The position numbers were made by a program, and so were the translations under genes. From Adenophora triphylla var. japonica (Eukaryota; Streptophyta; Magnoliopsida; Asterales; Campanulaceae): a stretch of DNA of 64,000 bases. The stretch covers positions 868,001 through 932,000 of the forward strand of contig JAFEMH010000079.1 of NCBI GenBank assembly GCA_022495995.1, given 5' to 3'. Below, piece by piece: positions 33,662 through 44,192 of the stretch (position 1 is its first letter; every line of letters begins with the position of its first letter). Below the pieces are notes generated by a model. That model was given only the letters and a program-made list of their open reading frames with translations, was not told where the DNA came from and made no database searches.

Positions 33662-33728
33662 AGACCGAACCATTTCCGGCTGCCTACGTTCCCTTCGGAC
33701 AAAAGGGCTCAGGTCTCCGTAGTTCGTC
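33662..33728 (+). other. Conserved hairpin motif type II, element C
   Basis: GACCGAACC, then CTACG...CGTAG enclosing CCCTT/AAGGG and GCTCAGGTC, ending GTTCG; about 225 bp after the DUF7745 stop. It may be a 3'-end or boundary signal of the antisense transcript (inference). Confidence 0.55.
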
Positions 33729-33751
33729 CCGATTTTTGTTTTTTTTTTTTG

Positions 33752-33823
33752 GTGCAACCCTGTCTTTTACCTAGGCCGCCCTTTTCGGGTTTTCAACCTA
33801 GTTGGGTATTACTCTTTTGGCAC
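33752..33823 (+). other. GTGCAACCCTG...GCAC motif, element C
   Basis: Single copy with inverted ends GTGC/GCAC, 36 bp beyond the integrase stop. Same position as in D. Confidence 0.6.
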
Positions 33824-33858
33824 TCTCCTTTTTTTTTCTTTTTTTTTGACTCAGTGTT

Positions 33859-34933
33859 TTACGCGTAGTATCTGCGCAGCTTGTCACCATTCACTGGGTG
33901 TACAAAAGGATTTCCGTCGAGGTCTGCAAGTTGCATGGCTCCTCCGGAAAAGATTTTCTGGACAACATATGGCCCGAACCAGACAGGTTCCCATTTGCCA
34001 AGCGGGTTGATACGGACTGGGGGCTTCTCTTTCAAAACGAGATCACCTTCTCGGATCTCCCGATGCTTCACTTTCTTGTCGAAGGCTCTGGCCATTCTCC
34101 CTTGGTAAGCTCGGATATGTTCCATGGCCTTTAATCGTCGTTCATCTAGCAGGGCCAATTCATCGTGGCGACTTTGGAGCCATTCGACCTCATTGATCTG
34201 GCTTTCCAACAGCACACGGAGTGAGGGGATTTCTAACTCGATTGGGAGTACGGCTTCCATTCCGTAGGTAAGAGCAAATGGTGTTTCCCCGGTTGCCGTT
34301 CTGACGGATGTTCTGTAGCCCCAGAGTGCCAGGTGTAGCTTCTCGGGCCAATCTCTGCCTCGGACAGCCATTTTTCGGATGATGTTTTCCAGAGTCTTGT
34401 TTGCTGCTTCAACGGCTCCGTTGGTTTGGGGCCTGTAGGGAGATGACTTGTGACGGGTTATTTTGAATTCCGCCAGCAGCCTGTCGCATTTCCCTTCGAA
34501 GTGGGATCCGTTATCGGAGATAATTTTGGCCGGCAACCCGTATCTGCATATGATGTTCTCTTTGATGAAGAGGGCTACTTTCTTTGAATTGAGGATTTTG
34601 TAGGACTTGGCTTCAACCCATTTGGTGAAATAGTCCACTGCCACCAGGACGAATTCATGGCCGTTCTTTTTGGTGGTGTGATTTTGCCTATGACATCAAT
34701 TCCCCAAGTGACGAAAGGCCAAGGGGTTGTCATGCAGTATAACTCGTGAGGAGGCAAATGATTAAGATTTGAGTATCGCTGGCATTTGTCGCAGCTTTTG
34801 ACGAACTGGATGCAGTCGGTTTCCATGGAGATCCAGAAGTACCCCATTCTCAGTATGATTTGCATTAGGGCTCGAGCATTCATGTGGGGGCCACAGGTAC
34901 CACCATGTATTTCTTTCATGAGTCCCGTAGCCT
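33859..34933 (-). pseudogene. Integrase of C, frameshifted
   Basis: The N-terminal HHCC zinc segment (C-x2-C pair in SCDKCQ, about 34790) and the first catalytic Asp (WGIDVIGK, about 34700) are in one frame. A one-base shift in an AAAAAG run near 34660 moves to a clean 261-residue frame (34644-33859) with the second Asp (IISDNGSHFE) and the Glu (NGAVEAANKTL), then WGYRTSVRTATGETPFALTYG and a GPYVVQKIFSGGAMQL C-terminal domain. D,D,35,E order is complete apart from the shift. It joins cDNA into the host genome, with 5-bp duplications as seen at 24637/43343. Another shift separates it from RNase H at about 34935. Both could be assembly errors or decay. Confidence 0.88.
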
Positions 34934-36990
34934 CTAGTTTTTACCGATACATCGCAGGAGGGGGCCTTGATAACGCTTCTTGTACAGCATATTTCCCAAG
35001 AGAACATAATGGGAGGCGAGTCGCTTCAGGGCTGAGAGGCTTTTTTCTTTGATTCCCTCTTTATATTCCCCATCTTCATTTTTGAAGGAGGCTTCGCCAT
35101 TCTTCAGGTACTGATAGATCTGAGTGTACCAGGGATCATTGGCCGGTTCGGCCTCCGCTTCGATTTCAAAGCAATAAGCGGGGTTTTCTCTCCTCCCGAC
35201 TCTGAATGGTTTGACGGACTTCCCTTCGGGTATTTCAACGAGGGAGGCTAGTGTTGCCAGAGCATCTGCGAATCTGTTGCGATCTCTGGGCAAGTAATGA
35301 AAGCTGATCTCCTTGAATTGAGTTACTAGATCTTCCATGTAAGTGTGATATTTCTGCAGACCCGGATCCACGGTCTTCCATTTGTTAGAGACCTGGTTGA
35401 TGATGAGGGCAGAATCACCGTACACTTCTAATTCTTTGATATTTCTTTCAAGGGCGGCCTCCAACCCGGCTATGCAAGCCTCGTATTCAGCAGCGTTGTT
35501 GGTGACCTCGAAGTTCAATCTTACTGCTATGGGGGTGTGTTCATCGGTAGGATCGACCAGAAGCATTCCTATTCCGTTCCCCCTTTTGTTTGACGCCCCA
35601 TCGAAGAAGAGCTGCCAGCGATTTTCTCCTTCTAGAGCAAAGATTCCATCATCGGGAAATTGAGGTTCAGGTCCTCGGGACTCATCACTTGGGAAATCGG
35701 CCAAATGTTCTGCCATTATGCGTCCTTTTACGGATTTCCTTGAAACATAAGTGATGTCATATTCAGCCAGAAAGAACGACCATTTTGCCAACCTCATGGA
35801 GATGGAAGGCTTGTCGAACAGATATTTGATGGGGTCTATCTTTGAGATGAGACGTATCAGGTGAGACTGCATGTAGTGTTTCAGCTTTCCCACTACCCAA
35901 ACCAAACCTGCGCAAGTCTTTTCACAAGCAGAGTAATTGAGTTCGCTTCCCTGAAGCTTTCTGCTTACGAAATAGATGGCGTTTTCGACCTTGGAATCTT
36001 TCTTCTCTTGAGCTATCATAGCCCCAATTGATGTATCCGTGACAGTTAGATATAGCAATAGTGGCTTTTGCTGATGTGGTGGGCAAAGAATCGGGGGATT
36101 CACAAGGTATGCCTTGATTTCCTCAAAAGCGAGCTGGCATTCTGGAGTCCATTCTGTGTAGGCATTTTTCTTCATCAACTTGAAGATCGGCTCGCAAATC
36201 GAGGTCAGTTGATTTACAAAGAGACTTATGTATTGCAGTCTTCCCATGAAGGATTTCACTTCTGTCAGTGTCCGGGGTGGCTTCATTTCGACTATGGCCT
36301 TGATTTTCTGGGGGTCTACTTCGATTCCCCGTTCTGTCACCATATATCCTAGCACCTTGCCTCGTCTTACACCGAAGGTGCATTTGGCTGGATTCAGTCT
36401 CATGCTGTGGTCTCGGAGGCGGCCGAAGAATTTTCTCAAATCAACAAAGTGTTGGCCATCTGATCCTCTGGAGTGTATTATCATGTCATCCACATAGACC
36501 TCAATTTCTTTGTGGATCATATCATGGAACAAAGCTGTAGCTTCCCTCTGGTACGTAGCCCCAGCATTCTTTAGTCCAAATGGCATGACCGTGTAGCAGT
36601 ATGTGCCCCAAGGGGTCGTGAAGGCTGTCTTGGCTTGATCTTCTTCTGCCATTTTGATTTGGTTGTAACCGGCAAAACCGTCGACGAAGGATTTAACTTC
36701 ATGGTTGGCCGTGGAATCTACCAAAATGTCTATGTTTGGCGTGGGAAATCATCTTTGGACTGGCATTGTTCAAGTCTCTGAAGTCTACGCAAAGACCGGA
36801 TCTTTCCGTTGGCCTTGGTCACCGTTACTATGTTGGAAAGCCATGTAGGATATTCAATGACCCCGATGAACCCCTTACTGAGCATCTTTTCTATCTCCTC
36901 TTTCACTTGTAGGGACCATTCGGGCTTAATTCTTCTTAGCTTCGCTGCGGCTTGACTTAAGGTCGAGCGGTATTCGGTGCTCAACTATGG
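34934..36990 (-). pseudogene. Reverse transcriptase, RNase H and second RNase H of C
   Basis: A 596-residue frame (36724-34934) with RT: KSFVDGFAGYNQIKM, AFTTPWGTYCYTVMPFGLKN, catalytic YVDD (EVYVDDMIIHS), MRLNPAKCTFGV; first RNase H with TDTSIGAMIAQE and FVSRKLQGSELNYS; and a second RNase H with FFDGASN, AAEYEA, VYGDSALII and RFADALATLAS. The double RNase H marks the Tat lineage. The RT N-terminus (36984-36730, KEEIEKMLSKGFIGVIEYP) is in other frames, with at least two single-base shifts around the VDFRDLNNASPKDDFP block (36740-36800). RT would copy element RNA; as it stands the polyprotein is broken. Confidence 0.9.
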
Positions 36991-37042
36991 AAGGATCGAG
37001 GCCTGGCATATCTTTATAGGACCATGCGAACACATCCACGAA

Positions 37043-38893
37043 TTATTTTAGCAGCTCAATTAGGGCATCCCTTTCAGTCCCTTCGAAGAAACTACCAATC
37101 TGCGTCTCTTTAGGCTCTTCCGCAGTTCCCAAATTCACACTCGTCAAAATCTCTTCGGCAGCTTGGGCTCGATTTTCCTCTTTCCGGATAACCTGCTTAA
37201 AGATTTCTTTGATATATTGTTCATTTAATGTGTCTGCTTCTTCATCTAGTGAATCGTTATTAACTGTTTTTAAATTATTATTTAATTCATCATTAGTTAA
37301 AGTGGCAATCAAGGGATACTCAGAAAGGTTCGTCATTTCATTGAGAATAAAAGGGAATACAGTATTGGCTACAATTTCGTGGTCTTCAGGCGTGAGGCCA
37401 TCGGACGACTCGAAAGACTCAAACTCAACAATGAGAGACTCGGAGGACTTTACAAAGGTTGACACAAAGGGACGGGGGACCAATCCAAGCTTGGTGATCA
37501 TTTCTTCTTTGGTCGCGGACGGGCCTGAGAGAGTTTCCCAATTCTTTAGCGGCATTGCTGTCAGTGACCTCATGACTCGGGGATTATCTTGTTTCTGTCC
37601 TCCTTCCTCAGTCATTGCTATCATCTCTTTGTCTGAACTAGAATCAATTATGTTCGGCGCCTGAAAACTGAGCATATGAATGTAGGGATCTTCCTCAATT
37701 CTGGGAAATTCTATCTCGTCACAATCTGACCGCTCAATCCAGATGTAAGGACGTATTGAGTCTCGGTGTGTTGCTGGAAAAATCTCATGTCCCATGCTCG
37801 AGCGGAAAGGCTTAGCGGGCAGTTCTTCGAGGAGGACGTCCCATACGATGTTCATACATTCGAGTCGAGTCTGTCGGTACTTGTCGACTTTTATCATGAA
37901 AATCTCTTCACTTGGCGAGGCTAGAGAACGGGTCTGAAGAATGCTGACAAATCTCTGATTGGAGACTGGAGGTTTGTGCGCTCGTACCATGGCGGTGTTC
38001 AGTGTTTCTTTCCATTCTTCCTCCAAATGTTGGAAATGGCAATTGATCTTGATGAATCGAACCGCCTGTGGTCTCGCCCGCTTGAGTTCGTTGACATAGT
38101 TGGCATCACCGGATTCTGGGGGATTCTGATGAGACTTGCCCCGATAGTCCCTTGGTCGATTCGGAGGAGGTAGCCCCGGTGTCTGGCTAAGAGCATGCTT
38201 GGTGACGGTCTCGGCTTCGTTTCCTATGAGGAAACTGTCGCCCCTAATGACTTCAAGGTCCCCTTGCCAGTTAATGAACTTGACACATTGATGAAGAGTG
38301 GAGGCTATGGCTTTCATGTGGTGTAACCAAGGGCGCCCCAGCAGAGCTGTGAATTCGGATGGGATGTCCATTACATGGAATTTTACCGGCACCATTTAGG
38401 TTTCGTACCAGAACTCCAGAACCACCGTCCCCAAGATGGGACGAGACGTGCCATCGTATGCCTTGATTGACCGGGTAGATGGGATCATGTGCCTTTCATT
38501 GATGCGTAGGGCCCGCATCATGCTGAGGGGGAGGACATTAACGGCTGATCCATTATCCACCAAAACCCCAGGGAGTGATACGGTGTTGAGACGAATAGTG
38601 ATGTACAAGGCTTCATTGTGCTTGGATACATCTCTTGGCAAATCTTCGTCGCAGAAGGTGATCATGCTACCATATAGGCGGGGATCATAGATTTGGTTCT
38701 TGTCTGGAGACAGAGAGTTATCAAGCCAGTCACTTCGTGCCTTTTTCTTGCGAGGTAGAACCTTTGCTGAAGCCCCTGGGTTATACTGAGGTCGTTTGTG
38801 GCGGTTGCCATCTCCAGTCAACATATTGATTGAGTGGGAGCGCCAAACTGGCGTTGGTCTTTCTTTGTCGGTATGCACTCGGGAGCTGGACAA
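37043..38893 (-). pseudogene. Protease and pol N-terminal region of C
   Basis: One reading frame interrupted by two nonsense codons. 38893-38396 has the ITFCDEDLPRD lead-in and active site LVDNGSAVNVLP; a TAA at 38398-38396 stands where A has Gln (ETQ-MVP), a one-base change. 38395-37043 continues with LGRPWLHHMKAIASTLHQ, the linker ending YIHMLSF, then directly SDKEMIAM, LKNWETLSGP and LNEQYIKEIF. A TAA at 37045-37043 replaces a Glu/Asp-like position before FVDVFAW. C has a single protease module, unlike A and D, which have about 3.6 kb extra between YIHMLSF and SD-S/K-MIAM. Confidence 0.88.
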
Positions 38894-39015
38894 ACTGAAT
38901 CTTGGCTGATCCCGCGGGGGGATAGATTTCTGATTGGCAGTAAAATTACCCAGATCTACAGTATTCTGGTGTCCGAAGGTCTCAACTCTATTGTTGGCAA
39001 GGCTTTTCGGCTTTT

Positions 39016-40053
39016 CTACCCCTGTTTGCTTTGGGGAAACTGGCTGGAGTAGAGTACATAGTAATCAAATCCCCCAGATGGCTCCCCGAGCGTACCCACA
39101 CTGGTATCACCGGCCTCGAACCTCTCTTTCAATTTCTGCTGGGAGGAAATTTTCTTCTTTTTAGGAGGACGGTCCTCGTGTATCCAGTCCTGATAGTCCC
39201 TTTCAAGGCGATCGGGGCAGTCACAGATATCCCACCAAATGTGTTCTACGGCTGGTGGTGGATTTGGGATCTCAGGTTGAGCGGTGCTGGAATGACTTTG
39301 AGTTGAACTGGTCCGGGGAGATCTGCTGTTGGGCTCATCTGGAAGCGAATGGTTGGACTCTGCCGGGTAATGAGAGGTATTAAGAGCCAGGGGAACAGGC
39401 ATATGTTTGTCCTTCAGGGGAGCCCCAGTCAGTTGGGAGATTGTTAGTGTCCCGAAATGGCGTGTGGCCTCTTCAATCCAGGCTTGCTGTTTGTTCTGGC
39501 GTTCCTCAAGAGCTTTGATGGCTGACCATATTTCCTCCACTGTTTCCCGATCTTCATTACCCACGCTGATATCTGCGGGATCGGTATCACTCTGAGAGGG
39601 GATAACAGACGGTATGCCGAACTCTTTCGTCCCTGACTGCTTTTGGAATGGTGGCCCTTTGGATTGCTGTTTGGGGGCTAATTGCCCTGTAAGTCGACGG
39701 GCAGAAGTCCCGGCGGTGGAGACATAGGAATCTTGTGGTGGCATCTTGATATACCCAGGATGGTTAAGAATGGGAGGAGAACCTTCTTCCTTCTTTTCGG
39801 TAAAAGTGCCATCGGAATTGAGACTGATAGTCAAACCATGAGTTGCGACAACCCCCAGAAGATCGTCAATTTGAGCCTCATGTCGAAGTCTCATCTGTTC
39901 TACCAACTGGATCCAATGCTGGTCTGTCTGAGGGATTTTGGAGGACGGAGTGACGTTGTCCCCATCATTACCGGATGATGCAGACATTCTGAAACCCGGA
40001 GTCGGAACAAACGGTGAAGCTGATGACGCGCTTGACTCTTCCCAACTGATCAA
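39016..40053 (-). CDS. gag: gag-like protein of C without capsid core
   Basis: A 345-residue frame on -. The N-terminal helical region (HWIQLVEQMRLRHEAQIDDL, residues 46-65) and HGLTISLNSDGTF match B; a second helix (EEIWSAIKALEERQNKQQAW, residues 171-190) follows, then Pro/Ser-rich sequence and WWDICDCPDRLERDYQ near residue 270, KKKKISSQQKLKERFEAGD, and VGTLGEPSGG, which also stands at the gag-pol junction of A. The gag core and the HGH knuckle of A are not found. The frame ends 120 bp before the protease frame, in another phase. Either the core was lost, making C dependent on foreign Gag, or this is a diverged gag. Confidence 0.7.
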   Translation of the reverse strand: MISWEESSASSASPFVPTPGFRMSASSGNDGDNVTPSSKIPQTDQHWIQLVEQMRLRHEAQIDDLLGVVATHGLTISLNSDGTFTEKKEEGSPPILNHPGYIKMPPQDSYVSTAGTSARRLTGQLAPKQQSKGPPFQKQSGTKEFGIPSVIPSQSDTDPADISVGNEDRETVEEIWSAIKALEERQNKQQAWIEEATRHFGTLTISQLTGAPLKDKHMPVPLALNTSHYPAESNHSLPDEPNSRSPRTSSTQSHSSTAQPEIPNPPPAVEHIWWDICDCPDRLERDYQDWIHEDRPPKKKKISSQQKLKERFEAGDTSVGTLGEPSGGFDYYVLYSSQFPQSKQG

Positions 40054-41435
40054 ACGGTGACCCGGTATCCGGAACCAACCTTTGTGAGGAGCTGCGGGGG
40101 AAAAGGCACGAAGGTTCAGAGATTTAGGGATTTAAGGAGGGTAGGTGTTTGGGCTTTGGGCTCATGCAACATGCAGTTATTTGTTCTTGTTTACTTAAAA
40201 CATGTTTTATTAACCTAATAGGTTGGAAAAGATTGCTCTTCTTTTTCGCAAACTACTCTGGATCCTGGATCAGTGGGCCCCATCACTACGTCTATAAGCC
40301 CCTCGTATTCCACCTGTATTTCGACCTCCCAGGGTGGACAGCCCCGGGAGCAAGCGGGTCCCACCGACCGAAAGAAAAATAATCCTAAAAGTCTGGCGGG
40401 TAATCGAGTCTTAACGAGCATTCGATGTAAATTACGGACAAAGCTGACGTCAAAAGTCAAGATCATGTCCGGGGGCTCGACGAAAAGTCGGCATGATTTG
40501 GACTGATAAATGTCCACGATTGATCTTGACTTGTTGTCAATTAGGCCGTAATTAGGCATGGAATAATCATTAATCCTTGATGACTCAGTGTCATGCTGGG
40601 AGTCAGTGTATAATTTGTGTCAGTCAGAGTCAAAGTCAAGGCGCCAGTCAATATCTGCTCAAAGTCCGTGACGGAAAACCGGTAGAACTTCGACTGATTA
40701 GGGTCCCCGAAAGATATTGACTTGGTATGCCGACTAAGGCTTGAAAGGAAAGGTCTATACACAGACAGGGCATGACACAGACCAAACTAAAAACCAACCG
40801 GGTCTCGGACAAAAGTGTGTCACGGACAAGTGCATGGTCGACACGAGGCTCCATGGGATGTTTGGGTAGTCCCGTGCTTGCACCGAGAGGCGTAAAAAGA
40901 CCAAACGGGCCGCGACAGGGATTTCTCCGAGTTAGGGACGTAGTGTGCAGTGTAAGATCACGTGCGCGTAGTGTGCAAGCAGTCTATCTTCTTTTTCTGA
41001 GTAAAATAGAAATTTTTCATGTGTCTTAAAAAGAATGATGCATGATTTTTTTTTTGAAAATTTTCTTTTTTTTTTTTTTGAAAATCTCTTTTTTTTTTTG
41101 AATTTTTTTTTTGAACCTTTTTTTTTAAAGTAAATGCACACATAAGCACATAATTCAAAATTCAAGGCAACGGGTCCGATAGTCAAAACTTTGACTTTTC
41201 CGAGGCGGCCAAAACAACATGAAAATGTGAAAAATTGACACACACCACAAATGATTTTAAATGCCGGGACGGAAGCTTGACCCTCAAAAGCTTTTTTTTT
41301 TAAAACAATGATACCGGTACGTGGGATTGTTAGACCACAATTTATCCCCGACTCGTGTTAGGAGGCGATAACGGGAAGTTTAATGGTTTCCACCAATATA
41401 CCAAATATCAATTTTTTTAAAAAAAAAGCTCTCAT
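40054..41435 (-). other. Leader of C
   Basis: Homologous to the leader of B (40310-40370 with 24040-24130; 40770-40900 with 43360-43460). Poly-A/T tracts at 41040-41130 open Lys-rich frames on - that I regard as spurious. No gene is seen. Confidence 0.75.
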
Positions 41436-41452
41436 CCCCAGCAGAGTCGCCA
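41436..41452 (-). other. Primer-binding site of C (tRNA-Arg)
   Basis: On - TGGCGACTCTGCTGGGG, one mismatch to the tRNA-Arg 3' end, one base after the 5' LTR. It proves the - orientation of C. Confidence 0.9.
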
Positions 41453-41453
41453 C

Positions 41454-43342
41454 TGTGACGATGTTGAAATTTTCCAACTCGCGGAAAAAATTCGATTTTT
41501 CGTTTCTTTGAAAACCAAATAAAAACCGGAAAAACGGAGTCGCCACGCCATTTTTGTTTTAAGGGCCAAAACTTTGAAAAATGCCCGAAATAAGAGATTT
41601 GGGTTCGTAGGTCACGTTACACGCCGGGAAGAACGTTAGTGTTCACCCGGAATGCCTCGTAAAACGAGTCTTCCAAACATTTAAAATCATTTGTGTGTGT
41701 GTGTGTGTATTACTTTGGCCAAAATAAATTGAAATTGAGAAAACTAAAAATTGGGAATTCTTCATTAGACTTTGGAAAGATCCCATGATTTTTTGTGTGA
41801 TTTTTGGGTTGAGTTTTGGGGCTCAAAAGATTTTTGAAAGTTGAAAACCATTTCTGCCAGAATGAAAAAGGCAGTGGACACTTGACTTTGAAATGGATTT
41901 AAGGGCTTTAAAACTTCATAATCTGAGGAAACTCAGAGAATGAAAGTTGTTCCAGACACCTTAAATAAGATTTATGTGAAATAATTTTCCATTTTGGAGG
42001 TGATTTGAGGGACCAAAACCTTCTGTAAATCTCAGATGTGGAATCTGGATTTCCAGAGACTGATGAACTGACCTTTAAAAAAAAATTTGAAAAAGGGAGT
42101 TTTACTCACGCAAAAAATAAAGTAAAAATATGTATGGAAAGCTATAGATGTTGGATACAAAAAGTGTTTTGTAGTCAATACCAAATTCCAAATTTATCTA
42201 TGTCCAAAAAATTAGACCATGGACAGAGGTCTTAGAAAATTGCTACTGGACAGCAACTTTCTTAGGAAGAAAAACATGATTTTAAAGGGGGTTTGGCATC
42301 CATGCTTGTCCCCATTTCCCTAGGTTTTGATTAGTGATCACTTGACATTTTAGTGGTGAATCAACTATATCAAACCATCCTTGGGGTACATTAGGACTAA
42401 GCACTTCATTTGCTTGGGAAGGGGAATTTTATCCTTTGAAAATGAGATTTGATGTATGAAAATGTTTTTTAGGGTTTTGAAAATGCATTTGCAAGTAAGT
42501 AAGAACACTTTGAAGAGAATGTTGATCCTTGTAGAAGATCAACCATGGAGATGAACTTCCATGGTGATCTTCTTGGATCTAGGGCAAGAAGATGAACAAA
42601 CTACATTTTGGAGTTTGAAAATGCATGCATGGATGAATTTTAGGGTAAGGAGAGGGAGGTTATACCTATCTTCCTTGTGTTTTGTGTTTGAATGGATTCA
42701 AAGGCTTGAATGTGTTTAGGGTTTGAAAGTGTTTAGGGTTGATGATTTGAGTTGGTTAAAGAGAAAACAAGTAGATAACAATGAAGTCCTCTATGTTTTC
42801 TCTCTAATCCTCCTCCTAAAAGGGTGATTTGAGCTTGAGTTAGTGTATGTATGAGAGTATGTATGAGAGTGATTTGAAAGTATTTTGAGTGAGTGGGGTT
42901 TGGGAAAGATTGAAGAGAAAATGGTGGCAATTCAAGTGAATTCCCACTGTTTTCTCCCTATTTTTCGTCAAGGTGCAGTTGCAAATTGTGTTTTTTTTCC
43001 CTATTTTCTGAGACTGGAGGGCTCAATTTATAGCCCTCTGAAAACTTCATAACCATCCGCGCGGATGGTTCCTGCAGCGTGCACTGTTCATTAAATGCAG
43101 CTGCAGGCTTTGGACACAAAGAATATTTTTTTTGAAAATTCAAACTGGCTGTGTTTTTCAACTTACCAATTCGGGATTTTCTTAATTCTTTTGCTTTTTG
43201 AAATTCTTTTGTAGGCTTAACCTTAAATAACAATGCCCACTTTACCCTTGCTTGGTTAGAGAAGTTAGGAATTGTTAGAAATGTTATAACTCTCGTTAAT
43301 TTTCTAACGAGAATACTAACAACTCAAATTGGAGTACTTACA
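41454..43342 (-). repeat. 5' LTR of element C
   Basis: 1889 bp, TG...CA, about 30 differences to the 3' LTR by eye, spread over its length. It includes a GT microsatellite (41694-41709), PBS-like TGGCGACTCC at 41545-41536, TATA at 43033-43026 and palindrome AACCATCCGCGCGGATGGTT at 43051-43070. Confidence 0.95.
43026..43070 (-). promoter_or_regulatory. LTR promoter of C: TATA box and 20-bp palindrome (5' LTR)
   Basis: Identical to the 3' LTR copy: CTATAAAT at 43033-43026 with the 20-bp palindrome 43051-43070 just upstream in - sense. This copy would drive the genomic RNA of C. Confidence 0.75.
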
Positions 43343-43347
43343 GGTAT
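43343..43347. repeat. Target-site duplication of C, right copy (GGTAT)
   Basis: GGTAT after the LTR end; pairs with 24637-24641. Joining the flanks restores continuous leader of B homologous to the leader of C near 40750-40790. Confidence 0.92.
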
Positions 43348-44172
43348 ACTGGGCTATATGACACAGACTAGACCAAAAACCAACCAAAAAGTCACGGTTT
43401 TTTGAAACGTGTGACACGGACTGTGCATTAGTCGACACTGGCTGCCATGGGGAGGTTGGAATGATTTCGTGCGCGCCCGGGAGCATCGTAAGGCTGTCCG
43501 TGACTGCAGCTGATAAACCATCCCGGGTTTAAAGGACGTGCGTGCAAAGTGTACAGGATATATCAGGTGCGCGTAGTGTGCGGTCTCCTAAAAATGTCCC
43601 TTTTTGAGTTAAAACAGAGATTTTCAGAAATATGTTTTAAAGGAATGATTTTTGGGACGGGGGAGAATGCAACAGTTAAGCACGTAAATTTTCTGGGAGC
43701 CCCAATCAGTCATGGAGCTGAGTAGCCCCAAGCTGCTAGGACTGCCAGATTAACCATGATTTTTCCTGGTGGAATTACCACTGAGGCCGTCCGGTCAGAA
43801 CCCAAGGAGGATTGAGCCGTACGACTGCATGGATCAATTTTCCAGGTTCCACTCCTTTGCTATTTTCTGGGTTGTTTCCCGTTCAAAGTATGCACAGATT
43901 CCAAGATGCAAATGATGCAATGCAAGGTAAAGAAAGCAAGCACGATAAATGGAATCCGCGATGGGAGTCTAACCCGCTCAAAGGGAAAAGCTTTCTTTTA
44001 TTTTTTTTCAAAAAAAAATTTTCGAAAAGGGATACTGGTACGTGGGATTGTTAAACCACCGGTTATCCCAAGCCCCGGGTTAGGGAGATAAGGTTAAGTG
44101 GTTTCCACCTATATACCAAGTATCGATTTTTTTTTTTTTTTTGAAAATAAAGCTTTTCTCCTTTGGGATATT
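43348..44172 (-). other. Leader of B, part after insertion of C
   Basis: Continuation of the leader of B up to its PBS. It carries the segment homologous to 40770-40900 of C. No gene is seen. Confidence 0.75.
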
Positions 44173-44189
44173 CCCCAGCGGAGTCGCCA
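44173..44189 (-). other. Primer-binding site of B (tRNA-Arg)
   Basis: On - TGGCGACTCCGCTGGGG, identical to the PBS of A, 3 bp from the LTR of B. Confidence 0.9.
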
Positions 44190-44192
44190 AAC

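Larger units (their letters stand above)
24642..43342 (-). mobile_element. Element C: complete 18.7-kb Tat-like retrotransposon
   Basis: It is bounded by LTRs 24642-26529 and 41454-43342 and by the 5-bp duplication GGTAT. The PBS at 41452-41436 gives - orientation. Order in its own sense: 5' LTR, PBS, leader, gag-like gene, protease, RT, RNase H, second RNase H, integrase, two conserved foldable motifs, then a DUF7745 gene and a PMD gene on the opposite strand, tandem arrays, PPT, 3' LTR. LTR identity is about 98% by eye (around 30 differences). Pol has at least two in-frame stops and several shifts, so C probably moved with help or decayed after insertion. Confidence 0.95.

Noticed and set aside
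40932..41243. Lys-rich frames on - as basic proteins
   Set aside because: They arise from poly-T runs in the leader of C.
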